A stretch of 64,000 nucleotides of DNA, from positions 2,046,001 to 2,110,000 of the forward strand of contig JACGCN010000005.1 in the NCBI GenBank assembly GCA_014905825.1. Direction: 5' to 3'. The translations under genes and the position numbers were made by a program. The first letter of the stretch is position 1. Each line of letters starts with the position of its first letter. Source of the stretch: Lyophyllum atratum. Lineage: Eukaryota; Basidiomycota; Agaricomycetes; Agaricales; Lyophyllaceae. The notes under the pieces were generated by a model. The model saw only the letters and a list, made by a program, of their open reading frames with translations. It was not told the DNA's origin and did no database searches. Below are positions 24,205 through 35,911 of this stretch, in pieces.

Positions 24205-25375
24205 CATTATATCATCGTATGGCGGAATCATTATCGTTGAGCCCTCGACGACTACTCCAGTACTTATTAGTATCATTTCCGACGAAGTTGATAACACGTG
24301 CAGCAACCGGTCACCTGATACGTGACATACGTGACAACTTGTAGCACCTCCGAGGTTGGTGACTCAACGATAGGCTATGCGAGCTTGCGAGCTTGGCCGT
24401 AAATGTTGCGTCCGGGCTTTGTAAGCGCCGCCCGGAGAACTCTGACGTGTGAGCATGAGCGAGACGACACGTTCATCATCTTTCTCCCTCCTACTCCCAT
24501 GAGCCACTTTTCCTGTGGCTGGATTTTTTCTATTACTTTGTCTGCAAACTCTTCATATCTATCCAACTGGTCATCAAAACACGAGCACCATCTCGTTCAG
24601 CTCGTTCGTCGCGTCCAACGACCTTTTTTCACGAACTCCACAGTCAAGGTGTGTATCCATGACACGTCCATCGTTCTCATGTTTCCACTCTAGAGATCTC
24701 TCTGCTCAATCCGGGGCATCCGGTACGTATTCTCTATCGTTCATCTCTCTCTTATTGCTTTGTTTCAGATACGCATCTCGTCTCCCTCTGCAAGTCCAGC
24801 CTCCGACGCGACTTCCTCCTTCACACGCCCGCTCTCTCCTTCAACGGGCTTCTCCACACACTCAACATCTCGAATCATCACTTTTGACTCGTTAACCTCA
24901 ATCTCTTGTTAGCTCTCTATCGCTTAGCCCTGGTTTGGGGTGTCGGGTCTCTGAAGGAGACTCGACGTTGTGAGCTGCACTCTTGTCATGGTATGGTCTC
25001 GTTTCCCCTTCAGACCCGATGTCTGTCTCGGGACCGACATTGCACGCTCCGAAGGTTCTGCATTTTGATCTCGAGCTTTTTTCGCATTTCGCGATCCCGC
25101 TTCTTCAATTCCCCAGACCGATGTCACGCGAATATCACGTGCATGTCTGGCTCACGCAGAATCTTCCCCCCAAACCTGAAAACTCGGATTGACAATGACT
25201 TTGGTATTGCAATCAGGTTTTCATTGTCTCAAAAAGATCGCTATAGTACTCTAGTACATCTCGGAGCTTTTTGTTCCTTTCCCTAGCTTGCAGGCAGCGC
25301 GACCATACAAAGCCCTCATTTCCTTTGTCCCAAGTCTGTATCAAGTCTGCCTCTCTTCCGCCACCGCGTACAGAA
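24205..25375. other. Pyrimidine-rich intergenic region
   Basis: Long CT-rich stretches (roughly 24,480-25,130, for example CTCTCTCTTATTGCTTTG) on the plus strand, usual for fungal promoters and 5' leaders, lie before the DUF7918-like gene. The ORFs here have low complexity and no motif. Confidence 0.45.
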
Positions 25376-25985
25376 TGCATATGCAAATCGGTAACTTCAC
25401 AGCCTGGATTTCTATTGATAACGTCGAACAAACACAGTACGCCCTTGAGTACTCCCCTGACGGTATGGTTGCAACATGCTGGATGGCGTCCGAACAGGGG
25501 AAGGTGCGCTTGCACAGCAACATTTCGAGGAATTCATGGACATCAATGATCGCAGAAATTCTCTGTTTCCTGGAAGGACTCTTCGCGGGCATTTTCAAGC
25601 ACTGGCCGCATGCTTGTGGATGGTCAGGAAGGTGGTGGGACGGTCATCTATAGTGCCAAGAAGGGGTCCCGTCCTACTTTTACTGTTTCTCGAATCGGTT
25701 ACAGAACTTCAGCAACTACGATAAGACACTATATGTTCTCGAAGCTGGAGCTGACTGGTGATCATATGTCCCTTGTGTCGCCTGCACATCCATACTAATG
25801 ACATTTTAGATGACGATCGGTATTTGCACACTGCAACTTCTCCAGATCTCGGGGAAATTAAGCTTGAGATATGGAAGTGCCGAGTGGAGGGAAAATCGAA
25901 GAAACCGAAACGCCAAAGAGCTATTGCCGAACCACACAAGATTCACGAGCACTCCAAGAAGGCATTAGATCACCGTGCTACGTGA
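25376..25985 (+). CDS. DUF7918-like protein, possibly decayed
   Basis: The start ATG at 25,376 gives MHMQIGNFTAWISIDNVEQ, then YALEYSPDGMVATCWMASEQ, the N-terminal pattern of DUF7918 proteins common in agaricomycetes. A later frame reads STGRMLVDGQEGGGTVIYSA and TTIRHYMFSKLELT. After a clear GT-AG intron (25,758-25,809) comes DDDRYLHTATSPDLGEIKLE and a basic linker with HEHSKKALDHRAT. Between about 25,555 and 25,590 the first frame must change and no good intron is visible, so a small indel is likely. The usual C-terminal segment was not found. The function of the family is unknown. Confidence 0.6.
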
Positions 25986-27881
25986 GCCTGTCGCATCTTC
26001 CCTATCGCCTACGCCTTGGAAACTGGACATGTTTGTGAAAAGAAGCCTAGATCTCTCTCGTACACGGATTCCGTTATCTCGCACTGGAGACATGTACGCT
26101 GCTCGGTGCTCGGGTGCTAGGACGGAAATAGCAGCTCGTTGACGTCAAAACTTGATGGACTCAACGACTTGGGTATTCCCTTACGACAATTTATTGTCAG
26201 CTGCTGGGGTCAGTTGTCCAATTGCTCAGCCAGATTCCAACTTTTTTCGGCGACCAGGCAGCCCGAAATTTTAGAGGCCCTCAACATGGTGAAATCAAAT
26301 CCTTGTTACGCCGGCACATCCCTGTTAAATCTGTATCTGCACGCGGAAAGTAGACACCTGCCTGCATGGAGGCAATGGCCACTGCACTTCGAGAAATTTC
26401 ACAGGATGTCGGGTCACGTATGCGTTTGGCATGGAAGACTTGTTCCTGCTCTAAACTAGACTTGGAATCTTGGTTGCTAGTGATACCTTGGAACATACGA
26501 CCACATGGTCTGGATTCTATGCTGAACGGTGATGGTGGCTTGGCCGTGGCGCTAGTGCAGGAGTGGACATGTGGTGAGTGATATATCATGTGGGGTTTCG
26601 AGAACGGCTAGCCGCGAATCACGTGGTTTCACGGACATGAGGAGGGCACGCGTTGTAGACACTGTTTCTTTAGCTCACTCACGACGAGGCAACGACGCAC
26701 TCTCAGTCATCGGCCTATCGTTTACGGCATCCGAATCCACACCTTTGTCGCACTCAGACTATCGGTAGTCACCACAATCATACGGCGGTTGAGACGTCAC
26801 GCTACTCGCAGCTTTTATTCTGCATTCACCCAAATTGGTTGATCCGTAAAAAGCCTCCAAACTTCCGAGAGCGGCTGCCATTCCAATGTGTTCTACCCTC
26901 ACAAGATACGAACAGGTGACAGCCATGTCGTTTCAAAATCAGCACCGTGACGATCCATCTTTACATTCTCACCCACATCTCTCAGGCCAAACCAACCAGT
27001 TCATCCACTCTTTGGGCTCACCCGAATGTGACATCACCACCTACGCCCTTCTTACTCACCACAGGGTCCCTGGCGTTGCCCCCCTTCAAAGCCAGAGCCT
27101 CCCAAGGAATACTCAGATGCAAGTTTTGCGCTTGACGGCCCTATGTCATATTTCAAGGTTTCCCGCAGGTGCTAGTGACATTTGGCGCTTACGAAGTCTT
27201 CCCTCATGGTGACATAGCCTTCTTGTAAAACTAAAAGTGAACTGAGTTTTCGTAACTATCAGTTCCACGAAGGATCCAACTGTCAGGTCCTCGGGGGGGA
27301 CGCCCCTTTGTTGATCTCCCTTGCGCCACGACTGGAAAAGACAGTCTGACCCGGATTTCAGGCTGAGTGACAAGACAAGAGCCGTTAACAATGAGGATGC
27401 AAGTTATCATTCGTTCAGCAATTAAGCAGGCGCTCGAGGTGTACGAATAAAGTGCAGGCTGTCACGGAAGGCAGAAGATAGGAATGTTATCAGTTTGGCT
27501 TGTTATTGGCATGCTGAAGGACTCGCTTGACTTTGAGTCGGAGCCGCCTGTTGAGAGACAATGCAAGTGATGAGGGTTCCGTATGCTAGATCAGCTCAAG
27601 GAGAAGCCCTCCTCGTCATGGAAGCACTCTTTGGTGCCAACTATGCCCCATAAGCATTCACGGAATAGAAGGGGAATTCACGCAGAGTATACATATATCC
27701 TGGTATTCAAAGACCAACACCAACCATATTAGTTTGTCTACAGTACACAGTTACTTGACCGAAGTCAGCAGGACAACATATCATCAATTAAAATCAATCG
27801 TGCAGGAAGGTCAAAAGAGTTTGTTGAGTCAGATGAATGCTTCGACAAACCGATACAACAGTGCATAGCACCCATTTATAT
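25986..27881. other. 1.9-kb region without a recognised gene
   Basis: Several short plus-strand ORFs (26,139-26,459; 26,886-27,212, with an internal Met reading MSFQNQHRDDPSLHSHPHL) show no known motif. The second has a plausible start context and could be the first exon of an unknown gene. Nothing else is supported. Confidence 0.35.
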
Positions 27882-29087
27882 TCACATATGAATCGCATGA
27901 ACGCGGTGCTTCGCGGCAGTGGAGGTTCTCGATAAGCAGCCCATTGTCCGCAGAAACCCGCATCGAGCCCTTCCCATCAGTCTACCTTTTTGCCGCCAAA
28001 CGCACGAGGCCGAAAGCGCACTTGGAGTTGTCCTCTGGATGTTCGGGGGTAAACCTCGTCTTCCAACAATTGAAGAGCTCAGGCAGCCGTGAACCGTTGT
28101 GCGATGTTTCGAGTTACGATGCTGTCTAGAAATGGTGCTAGCATGGGAACATCTGGAGTCATATGCTGAAATCGCGTCAACTAATGTCATGCATTTATCG
28201 AACTGAAGATCTCACTCCATATTCCATGCATAGCAATGATCCCAGAGCACCAACATCCCAAGCGAATGGGTCAAAATCGAATTCCCCTTGACAGGTATTG
28301 AGCAGCACACAACCGGGTGTGCCCTGCCAAGACTTTCGGTAAGGGAGACGACACTCCTCCAAGGAACGCGATTCAGGGAACTTCGTAGAGAGGTCAAAAT
28401 CGAAAAGTGCATAGGTCAGATGCCCTTCTGAGCGTAGACGTATGCGGAAAGCGTTTTCTGGTCCCAACTGGCTCGTCCAAAGTGGTTAGTAAGTACGTTT
28501 GCGCGGCTTATGTCCTAAAGATGCAATTGTTATCATAAAAAACAGGACGGTGGAAAACACTTACCCCATGGGCGATTTTATGTTTGTGAAGGAAGTTCAG
28601 CCCCTGAGGGATAAAAGATCAGTGCGGAAAGTTGAAATGAAATTTTAGAGCATAGGAATTTCAGACTTTTAACAGGCAATGTATGATTTCGAGAACTTCA
28701 TCCATGGTGGAGGGAGGAGGTCGAGCCCAACTATCGCCCCACCCGTTCTTATGCTGAGCCATACACCCAAGGCTCATTGCATAATCAATATGACTCGCCT
28801 TGGCATGACAGTAAACCATAACTCGCCAAAGGGGAGCAATTCAAGTACAGGAATAACATCATTGAAATCTTCGCGGGACACGGAACTGCCTTGGTCGTGG
28901 AGAAATCGAAGGATGTCATACTCGTGACTGGCGTCGTCGACTATTTTGATAGCAACATGCCGGTGTTGTAAATCTTGGGCATAGAAAACCTTTGCCTGGG
29001 TCAAGTAAGCTCGAGAAGCAAAGCTGGAGTTCGACAGAGCCTCAGTGCTCACTGAATGGTATCATTGGTATGCCACCAAAGGGGGTA
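27882..29087 (-). pseudogene. FDFD kinase-like gene 1, 3' part, cut by transposon
   Basis: Minus-strand gene whose first exons lie at 46,805-47,140, across the 17.7-kb element. This part starts PPLVAYQ at the insertion point, then FYAQDLQHRHVAIKIVDDAS (VAIK lysine), VIPVLELLPFGELWFTVMPR, LTYALFDFDLSTKFPESRSL (DFD replaces DFG), and QGEFDFDPFAWDVGALGSLL. The last exon reads HMTPDVPMLAPFLDSIVTRN but has two in-frame TGA stops (after RFTAA and after KKVD), and another TGA follows PPLVAYQ. Its closest relative is gene 2 (48.7-50.3 kb). The stops suggest decay after disruption. The family is kinase-like; activity is unproven because of the altered motifs. Confidence 0.8.
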
Positions 29088-29088
29088 C

Positions 29089-29104
29089 ATTTTGTCGGAA
29101 ATTC
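29089..29104 (+). repeat. Left terminal inverted repeat
   Basis: ATTTTGTCGGAAATTC; matches the reverse complement of 46,789-46,804 at 13 of 16 bases. The subterminal palindrome GGGTCATGACCC follows at 29,169-29,180, with a related GATCATGACC at 29,189-29,198. Confidence 0.65.
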
Positions 29105-29350
29105 CCGTCTACGGTCATTTTCGAGCCGGATAAATAACAACCATGATTAGAACTGCGATTAGATAGCTGGGTCATGACCCAATCGGGCGATCATGACCGG
29201 TTGAGATGGTTGCGATCAATCAACTCTAGATTACACGTGTCTCTCGTTCAACTTAAGAGTTCTCACTTGCTCGGCGCCATCTGCCATCTGACTCTCCCAG
29301 GCATCTCTCTCTAACTGCCAACATCTCCACTCCACTCAACCTCGAAGAAA

Positions 29351-32300
29351 ATGTCGTCGAAAGAACCGTGTCCCCATTGCGGCGACTCATTCTCACGCAG
29401 AACGATGTCAACACACATCGCAGCCTGTGTTGGAGGCCGCGAATCGAGAAAGAAGCAAAAGTCTCAAGCCATTGGCGCTGCAAGGGACGCCCAGCAGGCA
29501 GAATCCGAACCCGGTGAGTACTCTTCTGCAAAATCAATCCATGACCTCATAACCAATCAATGTAATTCAGAATATATCCCACCGAGGCTCGCGGCGACCT
29601 CAAATCGGCGCTACAACAATCCAGGTACGCATACAGCACATATTATATTCTTTTACTTGATCTTCTTTTGAACCAGAGCCCGGGACTAGCTCGTCGATTC
29701 AGCCAATACCCGACACATCTGAATCATACACGCAACCACGACTGTTGCAATCCCGAAGACAGGAAGCCATCGTTGGTTCGTGCGAGAGTGACCAGCTCAT
29801 TTGTGTCTTGCTGACGCAGTCCTCCAGCACCTGACGCCGATACCGCCGATGATAGGTATCGCCCCCCACGTTTGAAGGCTTCAACATGCAAGCCAGGTAA
29901 AGTGCACCTCAATTCTACATTTAACTACTGACTGATGAGCGATTATGCAGTTTCAAAACCTCAAAATGCTATTCCCAGTGCAGTCGGAAGGCAATCGCAG
30001 GATAGTGGTGAGTTCTCACCCACCATCTAAAAGTGAAAGCGCTTAAAACTCACATCATACACTATTTAATATCAGGCCGAGAGCCCCTTGCACCGACTCA
30101 ACCGCGAGCTCCGCAGCGTGATGACTTTCGCACGACTTACCACCCGTCATCAGGTCGCGGCAGTCGCATCGAAACCTTTGGATCGAAGAAAGCAGCGAGC
30201 TCTGTACCCTTCCTCGATCCCAAGCCTTGGCTCCCGTTTCGTTCCCAGACGGAATTCAAGTTCGCCGAAATTATGTTGGACTCTGCCATGTCCAACAAAC
30301 ATGTTGATGCACTCATCGACGTCATCCGTGCGCTGAGGGATGGTGACGAGGACTTTGTTGTGGAAAGCCACAAGGACCTTGAGACACTTTGGTCATCAGC
30401 GGCCGGGATGCATGGTCTTTCACCGGTATGTCTGGTCCCACCATTTTTCAAGGCAGCTTTTTCATACATCATTGAAGTTCGAGCCTCACATCATAACGGT
30501 CAACTATAAAGGCGAACCCAGGTCTTTCACGTCTTGGCAGAGGCCATTCATGTCATGGATACTCACCTGTCTAGAGGACAAATACCTTGGGAGCGTGTGT
30601 GAGTGGGATGCCATCAAGACGGAGAAGTTCGACGGGAAGAAATGGGTGCAGTTTGTTACACAGCCGTTTACTGGAAAGCGCTTGTGGGATTTTCGTTCAT
30701 CATCGCTGTTCAGTAGTGTTCATTTTTTCACGCTAACTGCTGGAATATAGTCAAAAATTCCGGCGGACGGCCATCCCATCGGGATCACACTATATGCTGA
30801 CAATTCGGTGGAAAGCAAGGGTACCCCATCATGGCAAATCTCACTAACTTTCCTGAAGAGATTCGCAATAGCCATGGGCTAGGCTCGACTCAAGTCGTTG
30901 GCTGGCTTCCTATCGTACGCGTTTGTTCTTCCTTCCAGACTTTTGTTGACTCAACTTACTCCTGTGATAGGTACCCGAGGAAGAAAGCGAAAAAAAGTCG
31001 AGTCCCGACTTTGTCGACTTCAAGAAGGCGGTTTGGCATGCATCTTTTAAAAAGCTTCTTGAAAATGTGGCAGAATTCTCAAAGGTTGGGATACTTGTCA
31101 ACTGTGGCGATGGGGTGACACGTCGCATATATCCATTCATCTTTCTTTTGGCTGCCGATTACGAGGAGCAGTACGTCTTTTTGTAGGTTTATTGTAACCG
31201 CCTGTCGTGACCACTTTGTAGAGCAATCATGACCTTGACACGTGGGGTCCAATCCAAATTTCCGTGCCCAATCTGTTTGGTACCAACAAAAGACCAGGGA
31301 AATTTCCTTTTGACATACCCGTTAAGAACAGGGGAGGGATCAAAGGCGTTAGTCGTGAAATGTATGAAAATGAAACCTAAGGCGGCGGAAGAGAAGTTGA
31401 AAGAAGAGAGTCTTCGACTCGTATATGTGAGTTGCATTTCATAAACCACCAAGCTTCGTTCGATGTTTAATGTGATGATGATGAACAGAATGCTTTTTGG
31501 GACGTCAACTTTTCTGGCCCTCACGAAGCTATTGGGTTTGATGACCTGCATGTCAATGATGGTGGTGTTGGTGGAAGACATCTCTGGCCCTTGGTTGTAG
31601 CATTTCTTCACAAACTGGGTGCGGATGCAAAACAAAAAGTCGATGACCAGTAAGGCATACCTATGTGTCTTGATATTCCTTCTTCATCTGATCACTGAAA
31701 TAGAGTAAAGGCATTGCCTCGATGGTCAGGTTTATCTCACTTCGATAATGTTGTTTCGGTCTCGTTTTCTGATGGAAACAAATGGCGGGACATCCTGAAG
31801 GTTTGCACAACTTTTGAGCATTGCTTTGCTGTCCTTATTCCCCAGTGCACAGCTTACGATTTGCATCACACACAATGTGCTGACTGAGGACCTCGCACCA
31901 ATTGGATATGTGGTCTTACGCTGTGTAAGGGCATATGTCGATGCAGTCATGTGGGAAAACCTCCCAGTGCACACTACAGAAACTATTGCGGCTGGGCGGA
32001 AGGCGGTTGAACGTCTTGGAGCTTGTATGATGGTAAGATAAGACTGAACTAAAATGTTGTGTTTCATTAATGATATTTGGGCACAGGAACTTGATGAGGT
32101 CATGCGCGAAGATGGTACATTTTCCAAGAGCTTCGACTTTCCGAAACTTCATGCACACAGGCATGTCTTCGACCTCATATTAGCAATGGGCGCTCTCTGT
32201 CATTCCACTACTCGACTTTTTGAAGGACGTCATATCGCTCTCAAGAAGTGGTATCAGAACAAAACCAATTTCAAAGACACAGAAGAACAGGTATTCTTTT

Positions 32301-33194
32301 AATGACTCTGAATTGTGGCTGGTTCATTGACGCAGGGCCAGATTCTAAAATACGAATTCTTCCGGCTTGTGGCCTACACCGTCAGTAACTACGTTCAACG
32401 GAATTGTATTGATGGTGGGCTCGAGTCTCGTGGACTGGACCCAGCCGACAAGAAGGATTCCCAGACGGCCCAACAATTTAACAACATTTATCTTGGCGCA
32501 CCACAGAAGCACACCTCATTCTTCAAATTGGAGGAAGACAATCACAAAGATCCAGCTTTTCACGGCTTCCGTCATCGTGTCCAGGAATCGCTCAACAACA
32601 TTCTCACTCGAGACGACAGCCCAGTTCAGTTGAGTGGCAAATTATCAATATCCCCGAATGCCTACGTGAGTGAGCCTTGCCATGGAACCATGGACTTCTG
32701 TGTTAACTTGTTGCATTAACTTGTTGCAGTTGACAGAGTATCGATTCATAAAGGCAGATTTCGAATCTCAAGTGGATTGGCGAGCCTACACAGATTATCT
32801 TCGATGCAGCCCAAGCTTCCATCATGCTCCAAGATACGATTGCGTTCTCATCCACAGCAAACCCAACAACTACTTTGCTCGCTTGATATTTGTCTTCACT
32901 TATAACGTCCCCTCTCCTCATGATGACACACGGTCGCATGTCCCAATTCCTATGGCCCTTGTGCAACCATTCGCCACCATGAAGGATATCAAGAAAAAGG
33001 ACGTCGAACTACGACTACTTCGTTTGAAAGAAGATTCACGAAAGGCTTCCATCGTTATTCCTGCGCGGTCAATAATTCGTGGGGCGTACATTGTTCACGA
33101 CAATGAAACCGATAGAGGAGGGATGGTGATTGATACCGTTGATGGTGATATGTTCCTTCGCATGCAGGACATGTTCCCTCCTTCAGACGAATAG
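29351..33194 (+). CDS. Plavaka-type transposase (CACTA-like), with small deletion
   Basis: A multi-exon gene. It starts MSSKEPCPHCGDSFSRRTMS, a C2H2-like motif (CPHC...H). Later blocks are typical of basidiomycete Plavaka transposases: SSVPFLDPKPWLPFRSQTEF, FAEIMLDSAMSNKHVDALID, GITLYADN, YPIMANLTNFPEEIRNSHG, VGWLPIV, RRIYPFIFLLAADYEE, CPICLVPTKDQGNF (CxxC), FWDVNFSGPHEAIGFDDLH, LPRWSGLSHFDNVVSVSFSD, and EDLAPIGYVVLRCVRAYVDA. The end is FLRMQDMFPPSDE. After LYADN the frame changes to FGGKQGYPIMANL; the usual Lys-Thr and Leu-Ser-Ser residues between are missing, so a short frameshifting deletion near 30,820 is likely. The protein would cut and join the ends of this element. It is probably inactive as it stands. 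Confidence 0.85.
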
Positions 33195-33499
33195 AATAAT
33201 AATAGAATAGAGAATAGAGAATTGTATTCGAAAGGAAAAAGGATCGATACAGAGATACAGATATAAGTACACTATGAGTACATGGTGCAGCTGCTACGCA
33301 TGCGATGATTTGTGATTACGGTTGCTTCTGAGACTTCTAAACCACGAGTGAGACAAAAAAAATTGACACTTCTTGAGTAGAGCAAAGACTCACAGAAGAG
33401 GCTCGTGTTGTGCGCCTTGGTTGGATGGGACTGGGGCTGGGGTCGGGACTCAGTAAAAATGTCGATGAGACGACTGGGCTTGTAAATACGACGCGTGGC

Positions 33500-33630
33500 T
33501 CGGGTTGTAGCTGATCCCTTGGCTGCTCTGGTTGCGCCTGAGCCCTTGGCTGCTCTGGTTGCTGCTCTGGTTGCGCCTGAGCCCTTGGCTGCTCTGGTTG
33601 CGCCTGAGCCCTTGGCTGCTCCAGTGCCTT
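33500..33630 (-). repeat. Tandem repeat coding for Gln/Pro/Ala units
   Basis: About four copies, one shortened, of a 27-base unit (CTGCTCTGGTTGCGCCTGAGC on the plus strand). On the minus strand one frame reads EQPRAQAQP repeats. It lies just beyond the stop codon of the DUF6698-like gene and may be the decayed end of its tail or a stand-alone minisatellite. Confidence 0.7.
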
Positions 33631-33680
33631 TGAGGTCTGTGCCGTCTCCAGTGCCTTTGAGGTCTGTGCCATTATGCTCT

Positions 33681-35294
33681 TCACTGTCTTCTTTGCCGCT
33701 TCGGAGCCTTCGGAGCCGTTGAAGCCTTTGGAGCCGCGCGCGACGACGACGATTTGGATGTTTTCACAGCGATGGGAGGATCACGTGCAGACCTGGATAC
33801 TGGGCGAGACGAGGGGCCAGCAGGGTTAGGTAGAGGCAAAGGAGCAGATGATGACGGGGTGGGTGATGAGGCTGGTGATGAAAGGTGGAATTCGGCAAAA
33901 TTGCCGGTAACGAGTCCGACATCCAGATCCTCCTCCTCGTCACTCAGTAAGATTATTTGAGGAGCGTCGAAATTTAGTTCCGGTTCATCTTCCATAAGTA
34001 CGGGATTATTAGAGTCTGACCGTCCTTGGATACCCCGTCCAACAAAAACTGTCTCTTGACACAGATCGCTGAGTGCGCGGCCCGCTTCGGACTCGCCTCC
34101 AGGAACTTGAGGTGTGATCAATCTGCTCCACTGGATCCGATAAACTTCGTAGGTCTTTTCCCAGTCGTGTTTTGTGACCCTATTGCCGTGAATGTAGTAT
34201 CGGGGGAGAGAAGAAAATGAATCTGCGAGTGCCAATATCAGAATCAAAGTACCAAGCAAAATGAATTTCTGATGGCTTACAATGACGGCGATGCATGGGA
34301 TTGCATCAGTGGGCAGATCCGGGGCTGACTGAATACCCCACTGGATGCCATAAGTCGCTGATGTTGGGCTTATCTGCGGATTGTGGTACAATCGCAGCTT
34401 TGCCAAAGAGAAGTCCTTTCAGCACCTACATATAATGAGATTCCTTGATCATCTGATAGACAATTTCGCTCACGAGCATGATGATCTCTGAGCGGAACAT
34501 GTACACGGAATATCCAGCTTTCCAGTTGCCAGTGGCCCGTACAGCACGCGGAAATAGGAAAGGTGCTATGTTCTGGATCGATCGAGGTCTGTCGTTCGGG
34601 TCATTTGCGAAGTCGGACAATGTTGGGTTCTTTCTCGCGATGGAACGATGGCTGTAACCATTCCGCTGGAATGGATGGGACAATCGAGAGAAGTTCACGG
34701 ATCCTGTCGACTAAGGTACTCCGCATGTTTTTGGCGGCTTGCTTGATCTGAGCAAATATATATGTGTAGCTGAGTAGCTATTCCTTGAACAGTATAGTCA
34801 CTTACCTCCTTCTGATAGGTTTCTTGTGTGATGTAACTGTAAAGCGTTGCAGGAAATACTTCGTACATCGTCGCCAACCACCCTTTCGCACGAGCACGAT
34901 CATCCACGAACCGACGAACAGGGTCCAAGAATTGCGGGGATGGACGCTTTTGAGACATCAGCAGCTGGTATCCATGGCCAAAATGTGAGCTAAAGGGTTC
35001 CGCAAGGGCAGTGAATTTTTTTGCATAGAGGCGAATGTCGGCAAGGGTCTGGTCTGCGTCCGACAGCTTCTTCGATGACTTCGACGTCGTCGGCTTGTCG
35101 TTGCCAAACAGTCCCTCCAGATCTTCGTATTTCTTCTGTAATGCATCGTGTTTCAGTTTCAATAATTCCTTTTCTCGATATAACGCCTTATATCCTTCGC
35201 GAGCTGTGCTGAGCATGAGTTGTGTGGCTCTCAGGGCCTGGATTGGGGACTGGGTTAGACCTCCATCTATCTGAGGGAGTACGATATCTGACAT
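33681..35294 (-). CDS. DUF6698-like accessory protein of the transposon
   Basis: The ATG at 35,294 gives MSDIVLPQIDGGLTQSPIQA, a coiled-coil stretch (YREKELLKLKHDALQKKYED), FTALAEPFSSHFGHGYQLLM, FVDDRARAKGWLATMYEVFP, then after an intron IKQAAKNMRSTLVDRIRELL. A different frame reads PNDRPRSIQNIAPFLFPRAV, so one frame change near 34,640-34,680 is not explained by an intron. After that come AKLRLYHNPQISPTSATYGI, a Ser/Pro-rich region and a basic C-terminus KAPKRQRRQ. The layout (helical N-terminus, NDP...APFLFP block, basic tail) recalls DUF6698, a family known only from agaricomycetes; this link is from memory and tentative. Its location inside the element suggests a transposon accessory role. 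Confidence 0.55.
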
Positions 35295-35416
35295 ACACTA
35301 GTCAGTTCTTTGATTTTTTGTTGCCGAATGGATTGCGGTGTGGTGAGCCTTGTCTGGTAGTTGTGAGTGTCTGTGTCAATAGTCACGTAGATGATATGTG
35401 AAGAACGCTCACTTTG

Positions 35417-35836
35417 TCAGCTGTTAGACGTTGAGGGTTGAGGGCCACTAGATGGCATTTTTGTAGTGCCTGCCTTGCCCTTGCCCTTCCAGTACATCAC
35501 GGATCCATCGTCCCAGTGATCGTGGATACCCTCAGGCTCGTCGTCATCTTCAGATGGCGGAGCCTGGTGGTGACCTGATTTCGACAGTTTTTTGGTACTC
35601 GCCTTGCTCTTTCCCTTCCCCTTCCAGCCCGTCACTTCTTCAACCTCATCGGAGGAGTCGTCCCCGGCCTCATCAAAATCGAAGACCTCGACGGAACCAG
35701 CATCACTGCTGTCAGCCTCCCTATTGCTGAATCGATTGCCTTGTAGATTGAGATCGGCGGTAGCAGGACTATCGAATGGATCAAAAGGATCGAGATTGTA
35801 GTTAGAGCTTTGAACTAGACGACGTCTACTGGGCAT
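35417..35836 (-). CDS. Small acidic/basic-repeat protein, 139 aa
   Basis: A single uninterrupted frame starting MPSRRRLVQSSNYNLDPFDP (ATG 35,834-35,836) and ending TSNS at TGA 35,417. It has an acidic stretch (FDFDEAGDDSSDEVEEVTGW) and two related motifs, GWKGKGKSKASTKKLSKSG and YWKGKGKAGTTKM, separated by a Glu/Asp-rich segment. A longer upstream frame reaches 35,911 but the MPSRRR start looks best. It lies 120 bases upstream of the DUF6698-like gene on the same strand. No known domain. It could be a DNA- or chromatin-binding accessory factor (inference). Confidence 0.5.
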   Translation of the reverse strand: MPSRRRLVQSSNYNLDPFDPFDSPATADLNLQGNRFSNREADSSDAGSVEVFDFDEAGDDSSDEVEEVTGWKGKGKSKASTKKLSKSGHHQAPPSEDDDEPEGIHDHWDDGSVMYWKGKGKAGTTKMPSSGPQPSTSNS

Positions 35837-35911
35837 TTTCAAATGAGGGATCTTGGAGACTGAAGCACAGTGGATGGCATTCATGTAGAGAGGCAGGCAA
35901 AAGCTTGACAC

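Noticed and set aside
29351..33194. Considered a KDZ-type transposase
   Set aside because: The LYAD, GWLPIV, CPICLVP and LPRWSGLSHF blocks fit Plavaka rather than KDZ.
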